The notes under the pieces are model-generated. The model had not been told where the DNA came from. It saw only the letters and a program-made list of their open reading frames with translations, and did not search any database. A stretch of DNA of 64,000 nucleotides from Parachryseolinea silvisoli (GTDB taxonomy: Bacteria > Bacteroidota > Bacteroidia > Cytophagales > Cyclobacteriaceae): contig NZ_JAIOAO010000004.1 of the NCBI RefSeq assembly GCF_021190955.1, positions 186,001 through 250,000 on the forward strand. Reading direction: 5' to 3'. Shown piece after piece: positions 54,468-62,312 of this stretch (position 1 is its first letter; the number at the start of each line of letters is the position of its first letter). Position numbers and translations under genes: made by a program.

Positions 54468-54863
54468 ATGAACACAACGTCTTTCTTATTGCTCCGCCTG
54501 GCCCTCGGTGCCAGCCTGTTAGGCCACGGCCTGGTACGTCTTCCCAAACTTGCGGGCTTCTCGCAGGGAATGGTTGGCGCCTTTCAAAAGTCCATGCTGC
54601 CCGCCGCCCTCGTCACACCCTTCACCTATGCCTTGCCTATCCTGGAATTCGTCATCGGCCTGCTGCTCGTCGCGGGACTCTTTACACGCCTGTCGCTTGT
54701 CGCCGCCGGCGTTTTGATGTTGCTCCTTATCCTGGGCACCTGCCTGATCGAGAGTTGGGAGGCGCTGCCATCACAGTTTATCCACGTGGCCTTTGCCGCC
54801 ATTTTGCTAAACTTCCTGACCAGCAATACCTGGGCGCTCGACAACCTGCTGGGCCGGAAATAA
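54468..54863 (+). CDS. DoxX family membrane protein
   Basis: A 131-residue protein with four hydrophobic segments and the DoxX pattern LLLRLALGASLLGHGLVR, PILEFVIGLLLVAGLFTR and a final LLNFLTSNTWALDNLLG. DoxX/MauE-like proteins are small inner-membrane proteins linked to quinone or thiol redox. The ATG at 54468 starts MNTTSFLLLR; the open frame before it is not part of the family. It is divergent from an AraC gene and followed after 52 bases by an esterase-like gene. Confidence 0.88.
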   Translation: MNTTSFLLLRLALGASLLGHGLVRLPKLAGFSQGMVGAFQKSMLPAALVTPFTYALPILEFVIGLLLVAGLFTRLSLVAAGVLMLLLILGTCLIESWEALPSQFIHVAFAAILLNFLTSNTWALDNLLGRK

Positions 54864-54915
54864 AAGGCACATGCCATCCCGGCGGGAAACCGCACGACAA
54901 TATGTATATTGTGTC

Positions 54916-55887
54916 ATGGCACTGTATAGACTATGGCTGGCGATATTGTTGCTGCCGCTCACGGGCTACGCGCAACGCACGGAGGGTCTTACTCACCGGG
55001 CCGACACGTCGTTCAACAATGCCAGCGCGTATCGCCAGGCGCGCAAGCAATATCCGTCCATCATGCTCGTCACCGACAGTGTACCGCCGGGTGTGAAACA
55101 AGCGCGCAACGTGCCTTATACTACCATCGGTGGCTATACCCTGCAGCTGGATGTATTTTATCCTGAGCATGGCCGGAAGCCTTTACCGGCCGTCATGATC
55201 ATCCATGGCGGCGGCTGGCGCTCGGGCAACCGGCAACAACACATACCCCTGGCGCAGCGATTGGCCGCGCGGGGGTTTGTGTGCTTTACCGTATCGTACC
55301 GGTTGTCAACCGATGCGCTCTATCCGGCGGCTGTCCATGATCTGAAAGCCGCCATCCGCTGGATCCGTGCAAACGCGGCTACCTATCACGCCGACCCCAC
55401 ACGCATCGCTGCGCTCGGCTTTTCTGCCGGTGCCCAGCTCGCCGCTTTACTCGGCAGTGCCACCAACGTGCCGGCCCTCGACGACAGCACCCGCAACATG
55501 GACTATAGCAGCGCCATACAGGCCGTGGTAAACATCGACGGCATATTGGCTTTTATACACCCCGAGTCGGGTGAAGGTGACGACACCAGGTCGATCTCGG
55601 CTGCTACAAATTGGTTTGGCTATACACGCGCGGAGAACCCCGACCTTTGGCGGCAGGCATCGGCGTTGACCTATGCCGGTAAACAGTCACCACCCACGTT
55701 ATTTCTTAATAGCAGCGTAGCCCGCATGCACGCCGGTCGTGAAGACTATATGGCAATTCTGCAGCGGTATGGCATTTATACGGAAGTGCATACTTTTCCG
55801 GATACACCCCACACATTTTGCCTTTTTGAGCCTTGGTTTACACCGGTGTTGAATTATACGGCCGTTTTTCTGCAAAAGGTGTTGTAG
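54916..55887 (+). CDS. secreted alpha/beta hydrolase (BD-FAE/carboxylesterase-like)
   Basis: A 323-residue secreted hydrolase: signal peptide to about residue 20 (LTGYAQ), oxyanion-hole motif IIHGGGWRSGN, nucleophile Ser170 in GFSAGAQL, and the catalytic His in FPDTPHTFCLF. It resembles the BD-FAE/acetyl-esterase group that removes acyl groups from plant or microbial polysaccharides. The ATG at 54916 begins the signal peptide. It probably shares a transcript with DoxX. The substrate is inferred from the family only. Confidence 0.88.
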   Translation: MALYRLWLAILLLPLTGYAQRTEGLTHRADTSFNNASAYRQARKQYPSIMLVTDSVPPGVKQARNVPYTTIGGYTLQLDVFYPEHGRKPLPAVMIIHGGGWRSGNRQQHIPLAQRLAARGFVCFTVSYRLSTDALYPAAVHDLKAAIRWIRANAATYHADPTRIAALGFSAGAQLAALLGSATNVPALDDSTRNMDYSSAIQAVVNIDGILAFIHPESGEGDDTRSISAATNWFGYTRAENPDLWRQASALTYAGKQSPPTLFLNSSVARMHAGREDYMAILQRYGIYTEVHTFPDTPHTFCLFEPWFTPVLNYTAVFLQKVL

Positions 55888-56074
55888 ACGCTCTCGGAAT
55901 TCGAATCGTCCGGGTATACCTGATTTTTCAGGTACGAAAGTACCAGGTTATGTGTTTTTTGTTCAATCAATCGGTTGTTTATAGAACAGATCAGCCTTTT
56001 CGACACAACGTAAAGGTATACTGTATAATTCCGGTAAGGTGTTTATCAGTGGTCAGGCAGCTTATTATATAAGC

Positions 56075-56115
56075 AATAGATAATGAGTTATTTAGTAATA
56101 GATATTCAATAGATA
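56075..56115. repeat. three AATAGATA copies at 22 and 11 bp
   Basis: AATAGATA occurs at 56075-56082, 56097-56104 and 56108-56115, so starts are 22 and 11 bp apart, close to whole DNA turns. The surrounding gap from 55888 to 56285 is markedly more AT-rich than its neighbours and holds no gene I can support. It may be a curved upstream region or an operator of the next gene. Confidence 0.4.
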
Positions 56116-56285
56116 ACAAATAGCTTATTAGCTCTTGAATATCTTATACTATTTTCCATTTCCTTAAAATTTAAATTATACAATTGATAGGCTGCGTGCT
56201 GACTTTTGCTACTTTCGAATCGGGCACGCTCGTTTCTCACGAGGTGCCAGTTGTTATAGGATGTTCACTACGAAACCAATTGATT

Positions 56286-57551
56286 ATGCCATTTCTGGAG
56301 GGGATTACATTCACGGGTAAATTAGGCGATTTGAGCGCCTATCGCATGCGTGGTTGTTCGAAGATCGTTGTGCGGCGCAAGGGCGGACCAAACCCGAACG
56401 AGCTTAAAAACGGCGCTAACTTTATCAATACGCGCCGTACAATGTCCGAGTTCGGCGGATGCTCGCGCATGGGCTGGCATGTGCGCATGACGATGAACCC
56501 GATCCGGCGCCTGGCAGACTATAATTTTGGCAGTGACATCAACAGCATCATGCGCCGCGTGCAGTTGCTGGATGGTACCAGCGACTGGGGGCGCCGAAAC
56601 ATCATACTGTCTGATCATGCCCGCATACTGGAAGGTTTTTCAACTACCCAGGAAATGCCACGCTTTGACTCCATCGTGCGCAACCCGGTATATTATACCC
56701 TCGACCGCGCCACCCTCAGCGCCCGCGTCGATATACCCGAATTGATACACAGTATAAACTATTTTCCGCAGAATAACCACGCCTCATTTCGCATTACCGC
56801 CACGCTAGGCATTGTACCTGACTTATTCTTTGACGTTGCCAAGAAGGAGTATTCGCCGCACACCTGGTATAATCGCAGCGCCTTCGGAGTACATGCTTCG
56901 ACGGAATGGCATCCATCGCTGGAAGGAATGGATGCTACTACACTACAACTTTCCATGGATCAGATGCCGCCTGAGGAAGGGTGGACATTGGTGTTGTCGA
57001 TCGGCATTGAATTTGGATCACTGCGCGAGGGTGGTCGGATCAAAGAAGTGAAACGTTTCGGCGCGGCAAAAATCATGGCGCTGCGTGGTCGCGCGGCATC
57101 TGTGGAAGAAACGCCGGAAGGCAATGACGATGAGCGTGAAGCGGACGTTGTTGCTCAGGAACCTGTGCGTAAAATAAAGTTTACGACAATAAGAACGCAG
57201 TCAGAGCACGCGCCGGCGCGAAAGAGTACACCGGCCGTTGATGGCGAGACGATGGATATTCGGACAGCCAAAGCGCCACAGATGGTATACCAGTACGAAA
57301 AGAAGGCCGCGTCTGTTCAACCTGTACACACGGAGGCGCGGACCTATACGTATGTGCTGACAAGATTAACGCCAGATGCCGACGTTCGTGGGAAAGAAAG
57401 CAAAGAAAAAGTGAAAGCTACTCCTCCGATACAAAATCAGACAGCATGGCCTGTTCAGACCGTTGTGGCGTTTCCGTCGTTATTCGGATCGTCGCCAGGA
57501 GAAACGGTAACCTACTCGTACACCCAAAACCAGCCCCGCTTCGTCACGTGA
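56286..57551 (+). CDS. Bacteroidota protein of unknown function
   Basis: A 421-residue protein without signal peptide. The N-terminal part (about 1-260) is dense and conserved-looking: GKLGDLSAYRMRGCSKIVV, then KGGPNPNELKN, NTRRTMSEFGGCSRMGW and IRRLADYNFGSDINSIM. I recall similar N-termini in multicopy Bacteroidota hypothetical proteins, but no function is known. The last 160 residues are low-complexity, charged and probably disordered. The ATG at 56286 is preferred over TTG 56184. The AT-rich leader and lack of operon partners suggest it may be acquired. Its 3' end overlaps the next, convergent gene by 72 bases. Confidence 0.75.
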   Translation: MPFLEGITFTGKLGDLSAYRMRGCSKIVVRRKGGPNPNELKNGANFINTRRTMSEFGGCSRMGWHVRMTMNPIRRLADYNFGSDINSIMRRVQLLDGTSDWGRRNIILSDHARILEGFSTTQEMPRFDSIVRNPVYYTLDRATLSARVDIPELIHSINYFPQNNHASFRITATLGIVPDLFFDVAKKEYSPHTWYNRSAFGVHASTEWHPSLEGMDATTLQLSMDQMPPEEGWTLVLSIGIEFGSLREGGRIKEVKRFGAAKIMALRGRAASVEETPEGNDDEREADVVAQEPVRKIKFTTIRTQSEHAPARKSTPAVDGETMDIRTAKAPQMVYQYEKKAASVQPVHTEARTYTYVLTRLTPDADVRGKESKEKVKATPPIQNQTAWPVQTVVAFPSLFGSSPGETVTYSYTQNQPRFVT

Positions 57552-58169
57552 TGTCTCGTCGTTGCTAAATTCGAAAAATGAGTCGTCGTCCAGGTCAAAC
57601 GCTGGAAGTATTTTGCTGTAGTGGATAAAGCGATAACACAAGCCACCGTTTACATCGAGCAGGACAGGACCCATGTTCCAGAGAAAGCCAAACTTTCCGC
57701 TGAGCCCTTTTTCTTCGTGGTAGACTCGTTGGCGATAGGTCTTTTCATAGAGGGCATCCTTGGTCTCGTCGTAGTACTCGTAGGTCATCAGCTGTTTTTT
57801 ATAATTGATATTGTTATAATACAGCTCACCGGCGGTGTACCAGACAAAGCGCGCACGTTGCGTAGCATACACGTAGTACCGTGCTTCCAACTTGGCCTTA
57901 TAACCTTTTCGGTCGCTGTCCCAGGCGTCGTCGATCCTGTTTCCCCGGTGGGTGCCCTGAAGGTTTACGATCTGGCCATATTCACCCTGGATCGTCCAGC
58001 GGGGGGCGATGCGTTGCTCGTAGGCAAACTCGACGGTAGGGTGGTAGTTGATCAATAGATGGCCCGGGCTGAATTTGATGGCTTGGTGCGGCACCGCCTG
58101 ATCGTAACGGTCCGAATCTTGCGCCACGGCCGCGGTACTGAAAAAAACTAGAACGAACAATAATCTCAT
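57480..58169 (-). CDS. small outer-membrane beta-barrel-like protein
   Basis: A 229-residue protein with signal peptide (LVFFSTAAVAQ) followed by alternating hydrophobic/polar strands such as KAKLEARYYVYA and ARFVWYTAGELYY. The end is LVLGVRVGYRFSWRRSE, with an aromatic near the C-terminus, as in eight- to ten-stranded barrels of the DUF3575 type. It is the last gene of a minus-strand unit with two propeller-like lipoproteins, 23 bases after the second. Its end overlaps the plus-strand unknown gene. Function is not known. Confidence 0.75.
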   Translation of the reverse strand: MRLLFVLVFFSTAAVAQDSDRYDQAVPHQAIKFSPGHLLINYHPTVEFAYEQRIAPRWTIQGEYGQIVNLQGTHRGNRIDDAWDSDRKGYKAKLEARYYVYATQRARFVWYTAGELYYNNINYKKQLMTYEYYDETKDALYEKTYRQRVYHEEKGLSGKFGFLWNMGPVLLDVNGGLCYRFIHYSKILPAFDLDDDSFFEFSNDETSRDEAGLVLGVRVGYRFSWRRSE

Positions 58170-58192
58170 GGCGGTATATACAATTGTACGGT

Positions 58193-58939
58193 TTAAGGTC
58201 GTTCCACGGCAATGGTGCTGACCTTGGTAAGCTCCGGGCCGTTGAGATAGCGGTACTGCAGAATGCCCTCCGCGCTGGTAACGGTCGCCAGACCATTACT
58301 GGCAATAACATCGTAAGGGCGATCGATCTCTACTTCGGTTAGGAGCAGGGGATAGATGTCAGAGCTCACGTCAAATACCTTGAGGGACTCGTCGCAAACA
58401 AAGAGCAGGTAGCCGTCGACTGCCAGGCCACGGGGCGCCTTGAGCGGATAGGCTTTTAGCAGCCTTGGCCGGTGAGGATCGTCGATGTCGATCACCTCCA
58501 GGTTATTACTGCTGCCACCGCAGGTATTCCCGCTGCGCAGGGTAACGTAGGCCCGGTTGCCGCGTACCACCACAGGGTCGCAGGAACGAATGTGCTCGTA
58601 CTTAAAAATGAACGCGGGTTGGTCGGGATTTTCGAGGGAGTAAATATGCATCCCGGTTTGGGCACCCAGGTAGAGATAGTCACCTTGGGCATGGATCGTT
58701 TCGATGTCGGCTGGAATGGCAAGGGTGTATACGGCGTCAAGCGTATCGCGGCGCACGATGTCGATAACGGTGAGCTCCTCGCCCACGGCGGTATACAGGT
58801 AGTTGCCATGCACCGTAAAACGCGCCATCGAGCCGCCTTCGCCGGTGGGTGTTGTTCCACTGGAGCCATCATTGTCGCACGCAGCCAAACAACCGGCAAA
58901 CAGCAAAAGTATGGTAACAGGGTAGTTAGTTAGGCGCAT
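58193..58939 (-). CDS. LVIVD-type propeller lipoprotein A
   Basis: A 248-residue lipoprotein (AGCLAAC, then DNDGSSG). Short repeats of beta-propeller type follow: GNYLYTAVGEELTVIDI, GDYLYLGAQTGMHIYSL, NRAYVTLRSG, NNLEVIDIDDPHRPRLLKAY and DGYLLFVCDESLKVFDV. These match the LVIVD-repeat pattern of Bacteroidota surface proteins. The ATG at 58939 lies inside the end of the upstream gene, a 14-base overlap indicating coupling. No enzyme motif is seen; a binding role is inferred. Confidence 0.82.
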   Translation of the reverse strand: MRLTNYPVTILLLFAGCLAACDNDGSSGTTPTGEGGSMARFTVHGNYLYTAVGEELTVIDIVRRDTLDAVYTLAIPADIETIHAQGDYLYLGAQTGMHIYSLENPDQPAFIFKYEHIRSCDPVVVRGNRAYVTLRSGNTCGGSSNNLEVIDIDDPHRPRLLKAYPLKAPRGLAVDGYLLFVCDESLKVFDVSSDIYPLLLTEVEIDRPYDVIASNGLATVTSAEGILQYRYLNGPELTKVSTIAVERP

Positions 58940-59474
58940 AGCAGGTGGGGTTATGAAGGGTAGTAGCTTCCCAGCCGATGACATATCCTTGCATGGGGTC
59001 TATGCATTCAAAGTAGTAGCCACGGGGTGGCGGCGGTATATTAGAAGTTCCACTATAGTGGTACGGTGATCCCAGTGGCCTGGAGCTGATTTGTACAACG
59101 TTGTTAAAATCGTCAATGGTAAGGGCCGTCAGGTTATCGAGGTGGTTGACGTATAGTATATCCTGGCCCACGGCCAGCTCGCGGTTACCGAGAATGCGGA
59201 TAAAGCCGATGGGGGCGGGTTTTTCGGGTGTTTTGTTGTCGAAAACGTGGATGCCGGCATTATATTCATTGATCAACAGATAGTCGCCGTAGCGGTATAT
59301 TTTTCCGGGGCGTTGTAAGGCGCGCGCTTCCTGCATGACGATCGGGCTTTCCGCTTCCTGTCCATACAGCGGGCGATAGCCCTGCACACTTTCCAGGTTC
59401 TCGCCGTCGTCGTGCTGGCAGCCAATCAGCGCCAGGAGTAGCGCGAGAAGCGTACTCGTTGATAGGTTTTTCAT
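58926..59474 (-). CDS. LVIVD-type lipoprotein B
   Basis: A 182-residue lipoprotein (ALIGC, then QHDDGE, an acidic stretch consistent with surface export). Propeller-like units include GDYLLINEYNAGIHVFDN, GQDILYVNHLDNLTAL and a final PPRGYYFECIDPMQGYVIGW. It is shorter than its neighbour, so it may contribute only some blades or complete a propeller with it. ATG 59474 begins the signal peptide. It is the first gene of the three-gene unit ending with the barrel protein. Confidence 0.8.
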   Translation of the reverse strand: MKNLSTSTLLALLLALIGCQHDDGENLESVQGYRPLYGQEAESPIVMQEARALQRPGKIYRYGDYLLINEYNAGIHVFDNKTPEKPAPIGFIRILGNRELAVGQDILYVNHLDNLTALTIDDFNNVVQISSRPLGSPYHYSGTSNIPPPPRGYYFECIDPMQGYVIGWEATTLHNPTCYAPN

Positions 59475-59597
59475 CGGTAGGGGTTTCTCTTGAACAGACA
59501 CGCCGGGTTGGCAAAAAGTTGGAATGATTCTACGCAAGGCTGATATAAATCAGTTGGCACCCTGACGGCTTTCAGCTGCGGCGTTTCTATGCCTTGT

Positions 59598-59605
59598 TAC
59601 TTTTG
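59598..59605 (+). promoter_or_regulatory. -7 element for the universal stress protein
   Basis: TACTTTTG is a perfect TAnnTTTG match, 27 bases before the ATG at 59632. No clear TTTG is present around -33. Confidence 0.45.
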
Positions 59606-59631
59606 ATATACGATTTGAAAACACAACAATC

Positions 59632-60471
59632 ATGAAACGAATCATTGTACCCTGCGATTTTTCCGGACCCGCCGTACACGCCTTCCGGTTTGCCGTCGAC
59701 GTAGCCGCACAGTCAGCCGGTGAAGTACACCTGTTGCATGTTATCGAAGTACCTGTATTGCAAGATTCGGCAGTTTTGTCGTATGACGACGGACTCTTTA
59801 AAGAGCTGCGCGCGCAAGCCGTGCTGGAAATGCGCACGCTCACGGCGGACGTGCCCGATAGCGTCAGGGTTATCCATGCGATCCGATTCGGCCCCATGCA
59901 CAAGATTATACCCATCTATGTGGCTGCTGCCGACGGCGACCTGATCATCATGGGCACCCACGGCGCCAGCGGCCTGCGTGAGTTCTTCGCGGGCTCCAAT
60001 GCCGGGAAGGTCGTGCGTACCTCGGCCGTACCGGTCATCACCGTCAAGGATAAATGCGACGGTCCGGTGAAACGCATTGTGTTCCCCTGTACGCTTGAAA
60101 ACGACTTCCAGGAAGAGCTGGCCCACAAGGTCAAAGCCCTGCAACAATTCTTCCAGACACACCTGCACATGGTCTGGATCAATTCGCCCCTATATCCCGA
60201 GCAAGATGCTGTCGTTCTTGAACGGCTCGAAGCTTTCGCGGAGCGTTTGGGATTTGAGAATTATACAGTCAATATATACCATGACATGGATGCTGAAGCC
60301 GGTATCTTAAAATTTGCCCATGAGATCGAAGCCGATATGATTGCCCTGGGCACCCACGGCCGTCGTGGCGTGGCGCACTTTCTGCACGGCAGCACGGCCG
60401 AAGACATCGTCAACCACTCCAGGTCGATGATCTGGACATCGGTGATGCCGTCCGCTATTAGTGAGTATTAG
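59632..60471 (+). CDS. tandem universal stress protein (UspA family)
   Basis: A 279-residue protein made of two UspA domains (about 1-140 and 146-275). Domain 1 begins MKRIIVPCDFSGPAVHAF and has the ATP-type motif MGTHGASGLREFFAGSNAGK; domain 2 begins KRIVFPCTLENDF and has LGTHGRRGVAHFLHGSTAED. Both G2xG9xGS-type motifs are largely intact, so nucleotide binding in both is plausible. Such proteins support survival under starvation, redox or envelope stress. It is a single-gene unit. Confidence 0.93.
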   Translation: MKRIIVPCDFSGPAVHAFRFAVDVAAQSAGEVHLLHVIEVPVLQDSAVLSYDDGLFKELRAQAVLEMRTLTADVPDSVRVIHAIRFGPMHKIIPIYVAAADGDLIIMGTHGASGLREFFAGSNAGKVVRTSAVPVITVKDKCDGPVKRIVFPCTLENDFQEELAHKVKALQQFFQTHLHMVWINSPLYPEQDAVVLERLEAFAERLGFENYTVNIYHDMDAEAGILKFAHEIEADMIALGTHGRRGVAHFLHGSTAEDIVNHSRSMIWTSVMPSAISEY

Positions 60472-60507
60472 CGAATCCGTAAGAGGTACTGATTTTAAAA
60501 GGAAGAA

Positions 60508-60738
60508 TTAGTCTCTAATCTTTTCAAACCGCCACATTCCAAACGGATTCTCAAACAGGTCGTGGCCGGCGTTGGGTTGGTCGTGTTCAGGGACCAAGGT
60601 AGCAGTTTGCCTACAACGGCAAAACGTGCCTCTGTTCAGCGGCGGCAGAGTGTCCAATCCCGTGGACAGGAGGGCGGTTGCAATTTTTTTTGCATAGATG
60701 TGCTTGGCGGGCGACAGCTGCTGACATACGGCTGTCAA
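60508..60738 (-). pseudogene. possible short CDS or gene remnant
   Basis: A minus-strand frame of 76 codons from TTG ends in HDLFENPFGMWRFEKIRD, which reads like a real protein end, while the first part looks like random sequence. No ATG is in frame. It may be the tail of a decayed gene or a real small protein of a family I do not recognise. The 306-base gap 60472-60777 otherwise holds only the promoter of the next gene. Confidence 0.25.
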
Positions 60739-60748
60739 CCGGGTGGCC

Positions 60749-60756
60749 TACTTTTG
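60749..60756 (+). promoter_or_regulatory. -7 element for the ABM-domain gene
   Basis: TACTTTTG is a perfect TAnnTTTG match, 22 bases before the ATG at 60778. The -33 element is unclear. Confidence 0.45.
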
Positions 60757-60777
60757 GTCCATCAAACACCCAAGGCC

Positions 60778-61206
60778 ATGAAACTTGCTATCTTTCTGAT
60801 CACCATGTGCGCATCGTCAGTGGTGTGCACGGGACTATTTTTTAAAACACAGACCAAGAACCAAAAGAATACGACCATGGAAAAGACCAATGCTACTGCA
60901 ACCAAGTATGGTATGACCGGCAAGTTTCGTGCGAAACCGGGCCAGGCAGAAAAGCTCGCGGACATTTTGCTGGAAGCCTCGCGGCAGGTATCTGCTGTGA
61001 AGGGCATACGCGTATACGCCATCGGGCGCGACCCGAAAGATGAGAATGTTATTCATGTCATGGAAATCTGGGACAGCAAAGAAGATCACGACCAGTCGCT
61101 CACGCTGCCCGAAACCCGCGCGCTGATCAGTCAGGCGATGCCGTTGATTGATGGCAAGCCCGAAGGTGTTGCACTGGAGATGGTTGGCGGACTGGGCGTC
61201 GACTAA
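60778..61206 (+). CDS. exported antibiotic-biosynthesis-monooxygenase (ABM) domain protein
   Basis: A 142-residue protein with a hydrophobic N-terminus (LAIFLITMCASSVVC) that serves as signal or anchor, followed by a ferredoxin-like ABM domain: MTGKFRAKPGQAEKLADILL, KGIRVYAIGRDPKDENVIHV and MEIWDSKEDHDQSLTLPETR. ABM proteins are small dimers, some oxidising quinols. An internal ATG at 60877 would give a cytosolic form, but the -7 element favours 60778. It lies convergent to the quinone oxidoreductase, with a terminator between. Confidence 0.85.
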   Translation: MKLAIFLITMCASSVVCTGLFFKTQTKNQKNTTMEKTNATATKYGMTGKFRAKPGQAEKLADILLEASRQVSAVKGIRVYAIGRDPKDENVIHVMEIWDSKEDHDQSLTLPETRALISQAMPLIDGKPEGVALEMVGGLGVD

Positions 61207-61218
61207 TATGCTCTCAGT

Positions 61219-61251
61219 AAAAGCACGGTTTTTTTAGGCCGTGCTTTTTTT
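61219..61251. terminator. bidirectional terminator
   Basis: AAAAGCACGG (61219-61228) pairs with CCGTGCTTTT (61239-61248), with A- and T-rich flanks. It separates the convergent ABM-domain and oxidoreductase genes. Confidence 0.8.
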
Positions 61252-61282
61252 GTTTGTGTATAAAATCGTATGGTGGTATAAA

Positions 61283-62224
61283 TTATACTCTCACGACGAT
61301 CTTGCCTACTGTGCGCCCTGTCTCCACGTGCAGGTGCGCGGCGCCCATTTCGCTGAAGGAGAAAACTTGTGACACGTGCGCTTTGAGGCTACCCTTGGCG
61401 AGCAGGGCGGCGATGGCCTCCAGGTCCGCGCCGTTGGATTGTACCAGCATGAAGCTACCATCGACACCTTTGTCTTTTGATTTCTGTACTACGGCTTCGC
61501 TCAGGCCGGAGACAATACTAATGATGGCGCCACTCCGGTTGATGATGGTCAACGATCGATCGATGGTGTCGCCACCGAGGGTGTCGAGTACGAAGTCTAC
61601 CGACCCCGCTACTTGCTCAAAGGGCTGTGCGCGGTAGTCGATGTGTTCGTCTGCACCGAGTCCCAGGACGAAGTCTTTGTTTGCGGCCGACGACGTGCCG
61701 ATCACGTGGGCGCCACGGTGTTTGGCCAGCTGCACGGCGAAGTGTCCTACGCCACCGGCGGCGGCGTGAATGAGCACACGTTTGCCCGGGCCCACTTGCG
61801 GATGGTTTGCCATGGCCTGCCAGGCTGTGAGCGGCGCGAGCGTGGCGGCCGCGGCTTCTTCAAACGATATATTGGCGGGTTTATGCGCGAGATGATGTGC
61901 CGGAGCAGCAACGTATTCGGCGTACCCCTGACCGTGGCCAGGGAAGTTCACCATGCCAAAAACGGCATCGCCAGGACGGAAGGTGGTAACGCTGGCGCCT
62001 GCGGCGGCGACAATACCGGCAATGTCCCAACCAATGACGATGGGCGTAAGCTCTTTCAGGCGACCGTATACACCCTTGCCTGCCCGGGTCTTGACGTCTA
62101 CGGGGTTGAGGCTGATGGCTTTTACTTGTATCAAGACGTCGTTTTCGCCCACTGCGGGCTGGGGAAGCTCGGTATACTGCAGCTGATCAATGCCGCCGGG
62201 AGCCTTTAGGATAATTGCTTTCAT
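61283..62224 (-). CDS. zinc-free quinone oxidoreductase-like MDR enzyme
   Basis: A 313-residue medium-chain dehydrogenase/reductase of the NADPH:quinone reductase group. Markers are the N-terminal GroES-like fold (VGENDVLIQVKAISLNPVDV), GWDIAGIVAAAG, the Rossmann motif HAAAGGVGHFAVQLAK, and DFVLDTLGGDTIDRS. Structural zinc cysteines are absent. The reaction is probably NADPH reduction of quinones or enones. It is divergent from an AraC regulator; a 21-bp-spaced direct repeat lies between. Confidence 0.93.
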   Translation of the reverse strand: MKAIILKAPGGIDQLQYTELPQPAVGENDVLIQVKAISLNPVDVKTRAGKGVYGRLKELTPIVIGWDIAGIVAAAGASVTTFRPGDAVFGMVNFPGHGQGYAEYVAAPAHHLAHKPANISFEEAAAATLAPLTAWQAMANHPQVGPGKRVLIHAAAGGVGHFAVQLAKHRGAHVIGTSSAANKDFVLGLGADEHIDYRAQPFEQVAGSVDFVLDTLGGDTIDRSLTIINRSGAIISIVSGLSEAVVQKSKDKGVDGSFMLVQSNGADLEAIAALLAKGSLKAHVSQVFSFSEMGAAHLHVETGRTVGKIVVRV

Positions 62225-62273
62225 GTCTTATGTGATGTTTAATAATGCAAATTTCTACCGATTTTGATGGGTA

Positions 62274-62302
62274 TTTCGGTACTATTCATACCTTTTTCGG
62301 TA
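62274..62302. promoter_or_regulatory. candidate AraC operator (direct TTTCGGTA repeats)
   Basis: TTTCGGTA occurs at 62274-62281 and 62295-62302, exactly 21 bp apart, in the 88-base region between the oxidoreductase and AraC genes. AraC-type activators bind such direct half-sites. A partial inverted copy (TACCGA) is at 62256-62261. Confidence 0.5.
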
Positions 62303-62312
62303 ATTTTACGTC

